A DNA stretch of 64,000 bases from Lachnospira multipara ATCC 19207 (GTDB lineage: Bacteria > Bacillota > Clostridia > Lachnospirales > Lachnospiraceae). Every line of letters begins with the position of its first letter. Position 1 is the stretch's first letter. The DNA is taken from the NCBI RefSeq assembly GCF_000424105.1, contig NZ_AUJG01000016.1, forward strand, positions 1-64,000, read 5' to 3'. This document shows positions 42,730 to 50,697 of this stretch, in pieces. The notes beneath the pieces were generated by a model that was not told the origin of the DNA, did not search any database, and worked only from the letters and a program-made list of their open reading frames with translations. Both the position numbers and the translations under genes were made by a program.

Positions 42730-42903
42730 ATGAATGGTACGAAGGACTATACTCCCCCAAATACTATTGACGTATTTAATTCACTTGATTTACAAACAGC
42801 ATCGCTAGATGACGTTGTTAGTACTTTGGAATCAATTACGAATTTAAAAAGTAATATTACATTATTCAAAAAAATAGTAAGTAAGGAGAGTAAAAGAAAA
42901 TGA
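42730..42903 (+). CDS. Small protein before the sigma-like gene, 57 aa
   Basis: Start at 42730 with AAAGGAG. 57 residues, soluble, with a short helix near the basic end. It overlaps the sigma-like gene by four bases (ATGA), so the two are translated together. It could be an anti-sigma or co-regulator, but that is only a guess from position. Confidence 0.65.
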   Translation: MNGTKDYTPPNTIDVFNSLDLQTASLDDVVSTLESITNLKSNITLFKKIVSKESKRK

Positions 42904-43841
42904 AAATTGAACTTTGTTTTTCCGAAAATAAGAAAAATTGGCTTAAAGAGCAAACAAATGAAAGAGTAGAAATGTATTACGAAGCTTGGAAAGCAGGCGA
43001 AATAAGCGATACAGACTGGTCTACATATCTATGGCAAATCACAGAAAATTATGCTAAAACTTTAATAGTAAAGAAGTATTTAGGCAAGGGTGAATTTGAT
43101 GATTTAATGCAAAATGCAGCATTAGTATTAATGGAAAAATATAAGAATTTTAATCCATATAAGGCTAAGGCAATCACATATTTTGGTAATATGTGGGTTA
43201 ACATAGCTTCAGATTATAAGAGTGAAATCTCTGCACACTATAAGCAAATGCAGGGAATCATTTATAACACATTAATACAATGTGGTTATCAGGGGCTAGA
43301 CGATAAGAGACTGGATGCAGCTAAAATTTCAACGCTTTCAAATATACCAATAAAAACAGTCAATGAAGTATTAACACAGTTCTCTTACACTGAAAGTAGT
43401 TATGAAGAACTAACGGAACAAAACAAAATTGAACATGGTAGTTTCTTATCACCAGAAGAAAACTATTTAAAAGAAGAGAGGATTAAAGAAATCGGACATG
43501 CATTAGATACATTAACACCTTTAGAAAGATGGTTAGTAGAAATCATGTTACTTGAACCAACTGATCCTGTGCTAGGTGGCGATAAAATACCATCATATAA
43601 AAATATAGCTACATATTTAAATAATACACCTGAAAAGATTCCAGAATATTTCTTTATTAAGGCAGAACTTCCTAAGACAGTAAAAGCAGTATTTTTACAA
43701 ATGAAATATAATTCAGGTATTACTAAGCTTAGAAATGAACTTCAAAAGAAAAATGATATTGAGGCATTTGCTGCAAAATCATTTATTCCACAAGCATCGG
43801 ATGATGATATTATGAATGCTCTAAGCTGCAGTTATATTTAA
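42900..43841 (+). CDS. Sigma-70-like transcription factor
   Basis: 313 residues. The region-2-like block is ENYAKTLIVKKYLGKGEFDD then LMQNAALVLMEKYKNF and ITYFGNMWVNIASDYK (residues about 50-115); a helix-turn-helix DAAKISTLSNIPIKTVNEVL follows, then a region-4-like block ALDTLTPLERWLVEIMLLEP and SYKNIATYLN (about 200-245). The order and content fit a divergent sigma factor that could direct RNA polymerase to the private promoter element. About 60 extra C-terminal residues. The upstream region has a sigma-A-type promoter, a palindrome and its own private element. Confidence 0.7.
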   Translation: MKIELCFSENKKNWLKEQTNERVEMYYEAWKAGEISDTDWSTYLWQITENYAKTLIVKKYLGKGEFDDLMQNAALVLMEKYKNFNPYKAKAITYFGNMWVNIASDYKSEISAHYKQMQGIIYNTLIQCGYQGLDDKRLDAAKISTLSNIPIKTVNEVLTQFSYTESSYEELTEQNKIEHGSFLSPEENYLKEERIKEIGHALDTLTPLERWLVEIMLLEPTDPVLGGDKIPSYKNIATYLNNTPEKIPEYFFIKAELPKTVKAVFLQMKYNSGITKLRNELQKKNDIEAFAAKSFIPQASDDDIMNALSCSYI

Positions 43842-43863
43842 AAAACTATATATCTAATAAAAA

Positions 43864-43899
43864 GCATTGTCAGTCCTATAGATTGGCAATGTTTTTTTA
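43864..43899 (+). terminator. Rho-independent terminator
   Basis: CATTGTCA/TGGCAATG followed by T7. Confidence 0.88.
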
Positions 43900-43911
43900 T
43901 GTAATATAATA

Positions 43912-43958
43912 TTAGATATTTTCCAAAAATAACCAAAAAATCATATATATTTGTAAAA
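43912..43958 (+). promoter_or_regulatory. Private promoter element with upstream box
   Basis: TTAGATATTT at 43912-43921 and core TCATATATATTTGTAAAA at 43941-43958, with an 18-base gap. The core end is degenerate. Confidence 0.6.
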
Positions 43959-43983
43959 ACAATAATTTCAGGAGGAACTTTTT

Positions 43984-44322
43984 ATGTATATTAGCGTAAT
44001 TGCTGCGGGAGCAACGTTACTTGCATCTGCTATTCTGCAGCACAAAAGTGATAAAAAAAGAGAAGAAAAGAAAAATAGAAAAGAAGCAGAACGATTCATT
44101 AAGGAAACTTATGATAAATATAGTCCGTATAGCGAGACACGTATACACAAATCTAATATGAATAATCTTCAAGATAAAATTGAAAACAATAAGAGTTTAG
44201 AAGAGCTTAATAGAGAAAGAGGTCAGTCTTTTGAAGATTTAGTTGCTAAGAAAACAGAAGATGAATTAAATTCATTAGAAAAGCAAAAAGAAAAAAATCA
44301 TGATGAATTGCTAGGTGATTAA
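43984..44322 (+). CDS. Membrane-anchored or exported helical protein, 112 aa
   Basis: A short hydrophobic N-terminal segment (about 3-19) is followed by a long charged helix. AGGAGG site. In one unit with the NERD gene. Unknown. Confidence 0.6.
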   Translation: MYISVIAAGATLLASAILQHKSDKKREEKKNRKEAERFIKETYDKYSPYSETRIHKSNMNNLQDKIENNKSLEELNRERGQSFEDLVAKKTEDELNSLEKQKEKNHDELLGD

Positions 44323-44323
44323 T

Positions 44324-45040
44324 ATGGCCAATAAGACTTTTTTAAGAAATGTAATACTTACCAAAAAAGATGGTAATACAACAGAAATAGATGCGATTTT
44401 AGTTCATAATAAAGGAATATTTGTAATTGAACAAAAATCATCTGTATTCAAAACATTTGTTGGTGATATAGATGATGATGAATGGCTTTGGGGAAATTAT
44501 GATAACCTAGATATTTGCAATGATTCTGAATACCATAAACACAAAATGAAAAATCCAATTAAACAAAACTACGGGCATATAAGAGCATTAGAAAATACTA
44601 TAGGAAAATATAAATATTGGAATTTAGCTATCACTCAATTTAAGCCTTATATTACAAATAAAAAAGAGGGTGTTTACTGGAATATATTAAATAATATGCC
44701 AGCTTATATTAGAGCACACAAAGGCGACAATCGAATAATTATGCCTGTTCAGTTATATTCAATAAGTAATTTAGTGGAATTTTTGAATATTCAAGGAGTA
44801 CAGGATATTTATACAGATGATGAAGTCTTGGAAATATCTAATAAAATAGCTTTATATGAAGCATCCGATGAAGAAAGAAAAGCCCATGCGGATTCCATTT
44901 CACAACGATTTGGTCAAATCTCTACTAAAGAAATGTTCGAAAAATTTTACAATAAACCCATGGAAGAAATAACAATTGATGATATAGGTAAAGCTAGGGT
45001 AATTGATTGGGGAGAAGATATTGGAGGTGAAAATTTCTAA
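44324..45040 (+). CDS. NERD-domain (nuclease-related) protein
   Basis: 238 residues from the ATG at 44324. The N-terminal NVILTKKDGNTTEIDAILVHNKGIFVIEQKSS (EID and ExK catalytic-type residues) and NPIKQNYGHIRALE fit the NERD fold, related to restriction-type nucleases. NERD proteins are linked to DNA processing and to plasmid or defence genes. No helicase or kinase domain is fused. Confidence 0.8.
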   Translation: MANKTFLRNVILTKKDGNTTEIDAILVHNKGIFVIEQKSSVFKTFVGDIDDDEWLWGNYDNLDICNDSEYHKHKMKNPIKQNYGHIRALENTIGKYKYWNLAITQFKPYITNKKEGVYWNILNNMPAYIRAHKGDNRIIMPVQLYSISNLVEFLNIQGVQDIYTDDEVLEISNKIALYEASDEERKAHADSISQRFGQISTKEMFEKFYNKPMEEITIDDIGKARVIDWGEDIGGENF

Positions 45041-45051
45041 ATTTATTAATT

Positions 45052-45546
45052 ATGAGAATACCAATTGCAAAAGAAATTCAGGAAAAAGTTAACAATGGAG
45101 ATGTGCTTGTAGCAATAGAGTGGTTTGAATGGACTTTGTTTGGTCTTAGATTTACGTATCATACTGCTACAAAAACAAAATGGTCATGCAGTAATCTTTA
45201 TGCAATCGAAAGAAGCGATTTTAGTGAAGAAGAATATTTGGCAGGCTATAAAATAGACGACAAATTTCTAAGACTTACTCCATTTAAGATGTTCGGAATC
45301 CCTCTAAAGGGCCAAGGATATGTGTTTGGACTAAAATTTAGATCAGATGGGATTTACTATGATTTCATTTATGAAACAGAATATTTAGCCCACATTCAAG
45401 TCAAAATGACTTCAAAGGGTAAATTCGATAATAAAATTATCGTACCGCCAACATGGGATTTGGCAAAAAGAGAAAAGATATTATCGTCAAAAGCAGAAGG
45501 TGTTAAAGTACAGTGTACAAATATCTTAGAAATTCCAGCTTCTTAG
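45052..45546 (+). CDS. Hypothetical protein, 164 aa
   Basis: 164 residues, predicted mostly beta, no membrane segment. The ribosome site is poor near the ATG at 45052; GGAGG lies about 25 bases upstream. Follows the NERD gene. Unknown. Confidence 0.55.
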   Translation: MRIPIAKEIQEKVNNGDVLVAIEWFEWTLFGLRFTYHTATKTKWSCSNLYAIERSDFSEEEYLAGYKIDDKFLRLTPFKMFGIPLKGQGYVFGLKFRSDGIYYDFIYETEYLAHIQVKMTSKGKFDNKIIVPPTWDLAKREKILSSKAEGVKVQCTNILEIPAS

Positions 45547-45580
45547 GTTAACATAGGTTAGAAGAATTCATATTTATTTT

Positions 45581-45598
45581 TCTTATATATTTACTGTG
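45581..45598 (+). promoter_or_regulatory. Private promoter element
   Basis: TCTTATATATTTACTGTG, 33 bases before the start of the split gene at 45632. Confidence 0.78.
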
Positions 45599-45631
45599 TA
45601 AATATATACAGTAAAAAGGAGAAAAAAATTT

Positions 45632-45784
45632 ATGACAAATGTATCAAGAATTAATGAAATTATGGATGTATTAAGAAGCTGCGGCCTAGATTGCAAATAT
45701 CGTGAGGTAGAAAAAAACAATTCTATTTTACCCGCAATTGAAGTAAAAGTTAATAAGAATTTAGGATGTTGTTTTTATGAGTTA
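45632..45784 (+). pseudogene. 5' part of a DUF5688-like gene, split by a TnpB insertion
   Basis: ATG at 45632 behind AAAGGAG. 51 codons of the original gene end GAG TTA at 45784, then the insertion starts. The remaining part begins GTA GGC GAG at 47257 in the same frame, so the joined protein would read ...FYELVGEYIKQGRSNSD. In the present sequence translation runs into the element and stops three codons later. It keeps its private promoter. Confidence 0.75.
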
Positions 45785-45865
45785 ATGGGCTAACACTCGT
45801 GACTTTAGTCATGAGATACAGCCCATTATTTTACTATAATATTACATTTTTAGTAAAATGTATGA

Positions 45866-45871
45866 TATAAT
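45866..45871 (+). promoter_or_regulatory. -10 box of a sigma-A type tnpB promoter
   Basis: TATAAT at 45866-45871 with a weak -35 (TTACAT) 18 bases upstream. The tnpB gene does not use the private element. Confidence 0.5.
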
Positions 45872-45915
45872 ATACATACAGGAACAATCCGAGTCTTATG
45901 AAAGGAAATAGTTAT

Positions 45916-47166
45916 ATGTACCTTACTGTAAAACAACAAGTAAAACATCTGTCAAAAGAAGATTATAAATCAATTAAAGAACTTTGTCATATAGCAAAGA
46001 ACTTAACTAATCAGGCAATCTACAATGTAAGACAATACTACTTCAATGAAGGCGAGTATCTAAACTATGAGAAGAACTATGCTCTTTTAAAGTCGTCTGA
46101 AAATTATAAATTACTCAACTCAAATATGGCTCAGCAGATACTCAAAGAAGTAGATGGCAGTTTTAAGTCATTCTTTGGTTTGTTAAAGCTTGCTAAAAAA
46201 GGCAAGTATGCTTTTAAAGATTGTAAATTGCCACATTATCTTCCTAAAGACGGATATACAACACTTGTCATAGGTTTTGTTAGACTTAATGGAAATGAGC
46301 TAATACTTCCATTTTCAAACACTTATAAGAAAACTCATAAAAGCGTAGAGATTACAATACCACCGATTTTAATTGATAAAAAAGTTAAAGAGATACGCAT
46401 AATACCAAAGGCAAATGCTAGGTTCTTTGAAATCCAATACATATATGAAGCTGAAAAAATTCAAAGAAATCTAAATCAAAACAATGCACTAGCTTTAGAC
46501 TTAGGTATAAACAATCTTGTAACAGCTGTATCAAGTGAAGGTAAGTCATTCATCATAGATGGAAAACGACTTAAATCTATCAATCAATGGTTTAATAAAG
46601 AAAATGCTCGTTTACAGTCTATTAAAGACAAACAACATTTGGGTTATAGACTAACTAACAGACAAAAAGCTAATACCAGAGATAGAAACAATAAAGTTAA
46701 TGATTATATGAACAAGGCTGCTCGTAAAATCATAGACTATTGTGTTTCTAATAATATAGGAACTCTTGTTGTTGGTTATAATGAAACATTCCAACGTGGT
46801 GCTGATATGGGAAAAAGAAACAATCAAAACTTTGTAAATATCCCATACGGTAGGTTACGCTCTAAATTAGAATATCTCTGTGAGTTAAATAGTATTGTGT
46901 TTGTAAAACAGGAAGAAAGCTATACGTCTAAAGCATCATTTTGGGATAAAGATGAACTTCCAGTTTACAATAATGATAATCCAAAAACATATACATTTAG
47001 CGGTAATAGAATTTACAGAGGAATGTATCAATGTAAAAATGGTAAATGTCTTAATGCTGATGTAAACGGAGCACTAAATATCCTACGCAAAAGTAATGTT
47101 GTATCCTTAGATGGATTATACACTAGGGGCGAAGTGGACACGCCTGTAAGAATAAGGGTATCCTGA
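45916..47166 (+). CDS. tnpB: TnpB RNA-guided nuclease
   Basis: 416 residues from the ATG at 45916 (GAAAGG in front). RuvC-like residues: ALDLGINNLVTAVSS (Asp), VVGYNETFQRG (Glu) and the final NADVNGALNIL (Asp). The usual zinc-finger Cys pairs are replaced: SYTSKASFWD and RIYRGMYQCKNGKC, keeping only a few Cys, as in one known branch of TnpB. TnpB cuts DNA next to a short target motif with a guide from the element's right end, helping the element to persist. Confidence 0.92.
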   Translation: MYLTVKQQVKHLSKEDYKSIKELCHIAKNLTNQAIYNVRQYYFNEGEYLNYEKNYALLKSSENYKLLNSNMAQQILKEVDGSFKSFFGLLKLAKKGKYAFKDCKLPHYLPKDGYTTLVIGFVRLNGNELILPFSNTYKKTHKSVEITIPPILIDKKVKEIRIIPKANARFFEIQYIYEAEKIQRNLNQNNALALDLGINNLVTAVSSEGKSFIIDGKRLKSINQWFNKENARLQSIKDKQHLGYRLTNRQKANTRDRNNKVNDYMNKAARKIIDYCVSNNIGTLVVGYNETFQRGADMGKRNNQNFVNIPYGRLRSKLEYLCELNSIVFVKQEESYTSKASFWDKDELPVYNNDNPKTYTFSGNRIYRGMYQCKNGKCLNADVNGALNILRKSNVVSLDGLYTRGEVDTPVRIRVS

Positions 47167-47276
47167 TATTCAGGAGCAAAACTTAAACACCAAACTTCTT
47201 AAAAGAGGTCGTAAGACCTGAATTGAAGCTCGTGACTTTAGTCATGAGTAGTTCACGTAGGCGAGTATATTAAGCA
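47167..47276 (+). ncRNA. Probable omega RNA and guide of the TnpB element
   Basis: The region after tnpB contains AGGTCGTAAGACCT and the end hairpin CTCGTGACTTTAGTCATGAG, then TTCAC at the element end. By family rule the guide is the 16-20 bases that follow, GTAGGCGAGTATATTAAGCA, i.e. the split gene itself. Confidence 0.5.
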
Positions 47277-47934
47277 GGGTAGGTCAAATTCTGATATTAT
47301 AAAGGAAATATTGGAAAAACATCATAACACACCTAGTATCCCAAATTTTGAAGCAATATTAACTAACAAAGATTTATTATTAAAGAATGTCTTTATTAGA
47401 TTAGTTAAGGGCAAAAGTAATACACACCTAACACGTCCAAGTGAATTTCCTGGAATCTGGGAACAGTATTATATCAAGCTCGACAATAATAGTACAGATG
47501 AATCTATGTCTATCACACTTAGAAAAGATATGCTATTAAAAATGGGATTAGATTTCGAAACACTTAGAAGAGCTGCATATGCAAATACATTAAGCGATAT
47601 TAAAATAGACGATCTTGGTGAACGTACAGGTATGAGTTTTGCAGGGCAAGGTCCAGCACCAATAGTAGTAAGTAATAAAAGAGGAACAAATGGTGCAGCT
47701 GCTATTTTAGATTACAAAAACATTTTGTGGAAATTAAACTGGGAATGTGCAATTATGTGTCCAAGCAGTATACATGAATGTTTACTAATACCTATACCAA
47801 ATAAGTCTGAAGCTGTAGGACAATTACCTGCTTTTACAAACCTTGTAAAAGAGGTTAACCGTTTGGAAGTTAAAGAAGAAGAATGGTTAGCAGACAATGC
47901 ATTTGTTTTAACACTTGACGAAGTGTTGGTATAA
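47257..47934 (+). pseudogene. 3' part of the split DUF5688-like gene
   Basis: Open frame from GTA GGC GAG at 47257 to the stop at 47934 (225 codons). A TTG at 47311 could start a shorter product but has a weak site. The sequence shows the family-like VVSNKRGTNGAAAILDYKNI, CAIMCPSSIHECLLIPI and LVKEVNRLEVKEEEWLADNA blocks, as in DUF5688 proteins of Lachnospiraceae. Function of the family is unknown. Confidence 0.75.
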
Positions 47935-47963
47935 TATTGATACAATAACTCAATAAATTAAAA

Positions 47964-47999
47964 AGACTCTCTATCATTAATATGATGGAGAGTTTTTTA
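47964..47999 (+). terminator. Rho-independent terminator
   Basis: ACTCTC/GAGAGT with ATCAT/ATGAT, followed by T6. Confidence 0.88.
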
Positions 48000-48018
48000 T
48001 GCTATAAAATTGAATTTT

Positions 48019-48036
48019 TCTTATATATTTACATTA
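48019..48036 (+). promoter_or_regulatory. Private promoter element
   Basis: TCTTATATATTTACATTA, 29 bases before the primase gene. Confidence 0.78.
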
Positions 48037-48065
48037 GATAAACTATTTGTAATGGAGGATATAAC

Positions 48066-49226
48066 ATGCAGGAAATAAATATTGATTTAGTAGCAAATAT
48101 TTTAGGAATCGTTCCATTTAAGGAATCTAATGGAGAATATTATGCTAAATGTCCTTTTTGTGGGGATAATAGAGGTAAATTTTCTTATACAGTTATCAAA
48201 AAAAATAAATACCATTGTTGGAAATGTGGTAATTCAGGAAACCAATTTAAACTTTACAGTGAGTTGAAAAATCTAGATTTAAATTTAGAAGATTCACGAG
48301 AATTTAAGAAATGTGTTAATTTAATTCATCAAGAATTAAATGGAAAAACCCAGCCTTTTAAATATGAAACATCTTTTATTAGCAATTCTGTTAAACAATC
48401 TAATAGAGCTTGCGATGAAAAATTAAACATAGCATATAAGGCATTATTATCACAATTGCAGCTTAACAAATATCATAAAGATAATCTGTTAAAAAGAGGA
48501 CTCTCTGAACAGCATATTGCTGAGATCGGATTTAAAACAATTCAAGGAAATGGTAATTTATTAACTAAACAATTGTTATTACAAAAAATCGATTTGAATG
48601 GTGTCCCAGGATTTTTTAAAGAAAACAATTCATGGCATTTAAAGTATTCAAAAGGTTATCTTTGTCCAGTATATAGAGAACATATGATAATTGGTTTTCA
48701 AATTAGAGTTGATGAACCTAAAAATGGATGTAAATATTTATGGCTCTCTTCAGCTGGAAAAGAAAATGGTTGTACATCAGGTGGAAGATTTACTTATCTA
48801 AAAGGCAAAAAGAACGTTACCCTTATTACAGAAGGAATTCTAAAGGCGACTATTTGCTACGAATTGTTAGATAAACAGTTTTCTGTTATTGGTGTACCTG
48901 GAGTTGATGTTTTAAATGACTTTAAAGAAAACGGTATCAGCCTTATAAAAAACAATTTTGTGTTCGAATGTTATGACATGGATAAAAAACCACACAGCGA
49001 TTATAATAAGAAAACACTAGAAAAAATCCAGTCTGCTCAACATAAGTTACATAATATATTAGAGAAATCTAATATAAAATACACATCTTTAGTTTGGGAT
49101 TTTAGTAACGGTATTTGGAAAGGAAATTATAAGGGCCTTGATGATTATTTGTCAGAAAAAAATAATATCCAGACAGTAATAGACTACATTAATAATTACA
49201 CAAAAAATGTTTCAAACAACAAATAA
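48066..49226 (+). CDS. DnaG-type DNA primase (short)
   Basis: 386 residues. CHC2-type zinc ribbon with Cys29, Cys32, Cys51 and Cys54 (CPFC and CWKC), then a primase core and a Toprim part with LITEGILKA (about 251-259) and ECYDMDKKPH (about 300-309), the acidic metal-binding residues. It makes RNA primers for the DnaE polymerase. Much shorter than host DnaG (about 600 residues) and without the helicase-interaction end, as in plasmid/phage primases. Confidence 0.85.
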   Translation: MQEINIDLVANILGIVPFKESNGEYYAKCPFCGDNRGKFSYTVIKKNKYHCWKCGNSGNQFKLYSELKNLDLNLEDSREFKKCVNLIHQELNGKTQPFKYETSFISNSVKQSNRACDEKLNIAYKALLSQLQLNKYHKDNLLKRGLSEQHIAEIGFKTIQGNGNLLTKQLLLQKIDLNGVPGFFKENNSWHLKYSKGYLCPVYREHMIIGFQIRVDEPKNGCKYLWLSSAGKENGCTSGGRFTYLKGKKNVTLITEGILKATICYELLDKQFSVIGVPGVDVLNDFKENGISLIKNNFVFECYDMDKKPHSDYNKKTLEKIQSAQHKLHNILEKSNIKYTSLVWDFSNGIWKGNYKGLDDYLSEKNNIQTVIDYINNYTKNVSNNK

Positions 49227-49241
49227 ATATTTCCTATCATA

Positions 49242-49279
49242 AAAAGTCAAATTAAGAGTCTTCTTAGTTTGGCTTTTTT
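49242..49279 (+). terminator. Rho-independent terminator
   Basis: AAGTCAAATTAAGA/TTCTTAGTTTGGCTT followed by T5. Confidence 0.82.
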
Positions 49280-49371
49280 GTTTTAGTATTGCAATGTGTT
49301 TAGTATTACTAAATAGATAAAGTATTAAAACTACCGTTACGAATAAAAAGTATCAAAACTTAATATATACA

Positions 49372-49400
49372 TTGAAAAATGGACAAAATAACGATAAAAT
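49372..49400 (+). promoter_or_regulatory. Sigma-A type promoter for the serine recombinase
   Basis: TTGAAA, 17 bases, TAAAAT. The recombinase gene lacks the private element. Confidence 0.7.
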
Positions 49401-49411
49401 AAAAGTACAAA

Positions 49412-49427
49412 TCTGACGCTCGTCAGA
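49412..49427. promoter_or_regulatory. Palindrome before the recombinase gene
   Basis: TCTGACG CT CGTCAGA, 12 bases past the -10 box. It could be a recombination subsite or an operator for the recombinase. Confidence 0.6.
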
Positions 49428-49458
49428 ATGAATACAAAAAATGGGAGAATTTTTCAAA

Positions 49459-50142
49459 ATGAGCAAAATATATGGCTATTGTCGAATATCAACTGACAAA
49501 CAAAACATAGAAAGACAAGAAAGAAATATACGTTCGAAATATCCAAATGCAATTATTGTAAAAGAAATTTATACAGGTACGAAATTTCAAGGTAGATTAG
49601 AACTTGAAAAAATTCTTAATGCAATTAATCCAGGGGATACAATTGTTTTCGATTCAGTATCAAGAATGAGCAGAGATGCAGACCAAGGATTTGAACTTTA
49701 TGAAAAACTATATAATCAAAACATAAATCTAATATTTTTAAAAGAGAGTTATATTAACACAGATGTATATAAAAAAGCATTAACTAACAAAGTTGATCTG
49801 GTAGGAGATAAGGTTGATTTAATTCTAGATGGTATTAATAAATATCTATTAGAAGTTGCTAAAGAGCAAATTAAATACGCATTTGAACAATCTGAAAAAG
49901 AAGTATCTGATTTACGTCAGAGAACAAAAGAAGGTATAGAAACCGCAAGACTTAATGGAAAACAAATAGGACAAAAGAAAGGCGCAAAACTAAATATAAA
50001 AAAGAAAGAACCCACTAAACAAAAAATTATCAAATATTCAAAACATTTTAATGGCAGTTTAAATGATAAAGAATGCATTCAATTAATTGGAATTGCTAGA
50101 AATACATTTTATAAATATAAAAAAGAATTATTAAGTGAATAA
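49459..50142 (+). CDS. Small serine recombinase (resolvase/invertase)
   Basis: 227 residues from the ATG at 49459 with GGGAG ten bases upstream. The resolvase fold starts YGYCRISTDKQNIERQERNI with catalytic Ser near residue 11, then FDSVSRMSRDADQGFELYEKL (Arg residues). The C-terminal 45 residues hold a helix-turn-helix (IQLIGIARNTFYKYK). Such enzymes resolve plasmid dimers or invert segments. The palindrome upstream may be its site. It converges on the minus-strand sigma-like gene. Confidence 0.88.
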   Translation: MSKIYGYCRISTDKQNIERQERNIRSKYPNAIIVKEIYTGTKFQGRLELEKILNAINPGDTIVFDSVSRMSRDADQGFELYEKLYNQNINLIFLKESYINTDVYKKALTNKVDLVGDKVDLILDGINKYLLEVAKEQIKYAFEQSEKEVSDLRQRTKEGIETARLNGKQIGQKKGAKLNIKKKEPTKQKIIKYSKHFNGSLNDKECIQLIGIARNTFYKYKKELLSE

Positions 50143-50664
50143 TTTTTTATTTTTCTCTAGACTAATTCTAATTTCAAAGCGATAAGAAGCAATAATACTA
50201 TCAACTGACATACCTGTGAGGTCTGAGAGCATTTGATAAGTAATTTCTTCTTCTTTATAACCTTCTTTCATTAATTCTATTTTAGCTCGCTCAATTTTAA
50301 TAATGTTTCTATTTTGTTGAAGTGTTCTATTAGTTCGAAAACATATTTCTTTTGTTACGCCAGCTAGTATATATGGATTAAGATATGTGGATAATGAAGC
50401 AGCACCGTTATATTTGGGAAAGACTTTTAAAATTTCAGCAATAACTTCATTTTTTATGTCATTATAATCTTGATTCGCATATGAAGGAAATTTTTTCCTA
50501 ATAATAAAATCTACATAATTATCAATTTCCCCAATTAATTCAGCATTAACTGACTCTTTATACTTATTTACTAATTGATTATTGCTATCATTAACAGTAT
50601 AACTGTCAATAAAATTTCTTAAACTTGCTAAAAATACTAACTCGTCTTTAGAATAATTATTCAT
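50131..50664 (-). CDS. Short sigma-70-like protein, probably without region 4
   Basis: 177 residues on the minus strand, ATG at 50664 behind CAGGAGG. Residues about 45-110 (IDNYVDFIIRKKFPSYANQD then IKNEVIAEILKVFPKY and STYLNPYILAGVTKEICFRT) fit sigma region 2, followed by a region-3-like helix-turn-helix (MLSDLTGMSVDSIIASY). Nothing like region 4, which reads the -35 box, is present. This matches promoters that have no conserved -35. Third gene of a sigma-A driven operon with an XRE repressor. Whether it is a working sigma factor needs testing. Confidence 0.6.
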   Translation of the reverse strand: MNNYSKDELVFLASLRNFIDSYTVNDSNNQLVNKYKESVNAELIGEIDNYVDFIIRKKFPSYANQDYNDIKNEVIAEILKVFPKYNGAASLSTYLNPYILAGVTKEICFRTNRTLQQNRNIIKIERAKIELMKEGYKEEEITYQMLSDLTGMSVDSIIASYRFEIRISLEKNKKLFT

Positions 50665-50697
50665 GTATTCCTCCTGACCGATTTAGCAATATGCAAA

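Larger units (their letters stand above)
45785..47256 (+). mobile_element. IS200/IS605-type TnpB element, 1472 bp
   Basis: Bounds are set by in-frame joining of the two halves of the split gene. Both ends hold the hairpin CTCGTGACTTTAGTCATGAG. At the left, AATGGGCT and AGCCCATT extend the hairpin (45784-45827). The right end finishes GTAGTTCAC, as in many elements of this type. Only tnpB is present, no Y1 transposase, so movement would need one in trans. No target duplication is seen. Confidence 0.82.
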
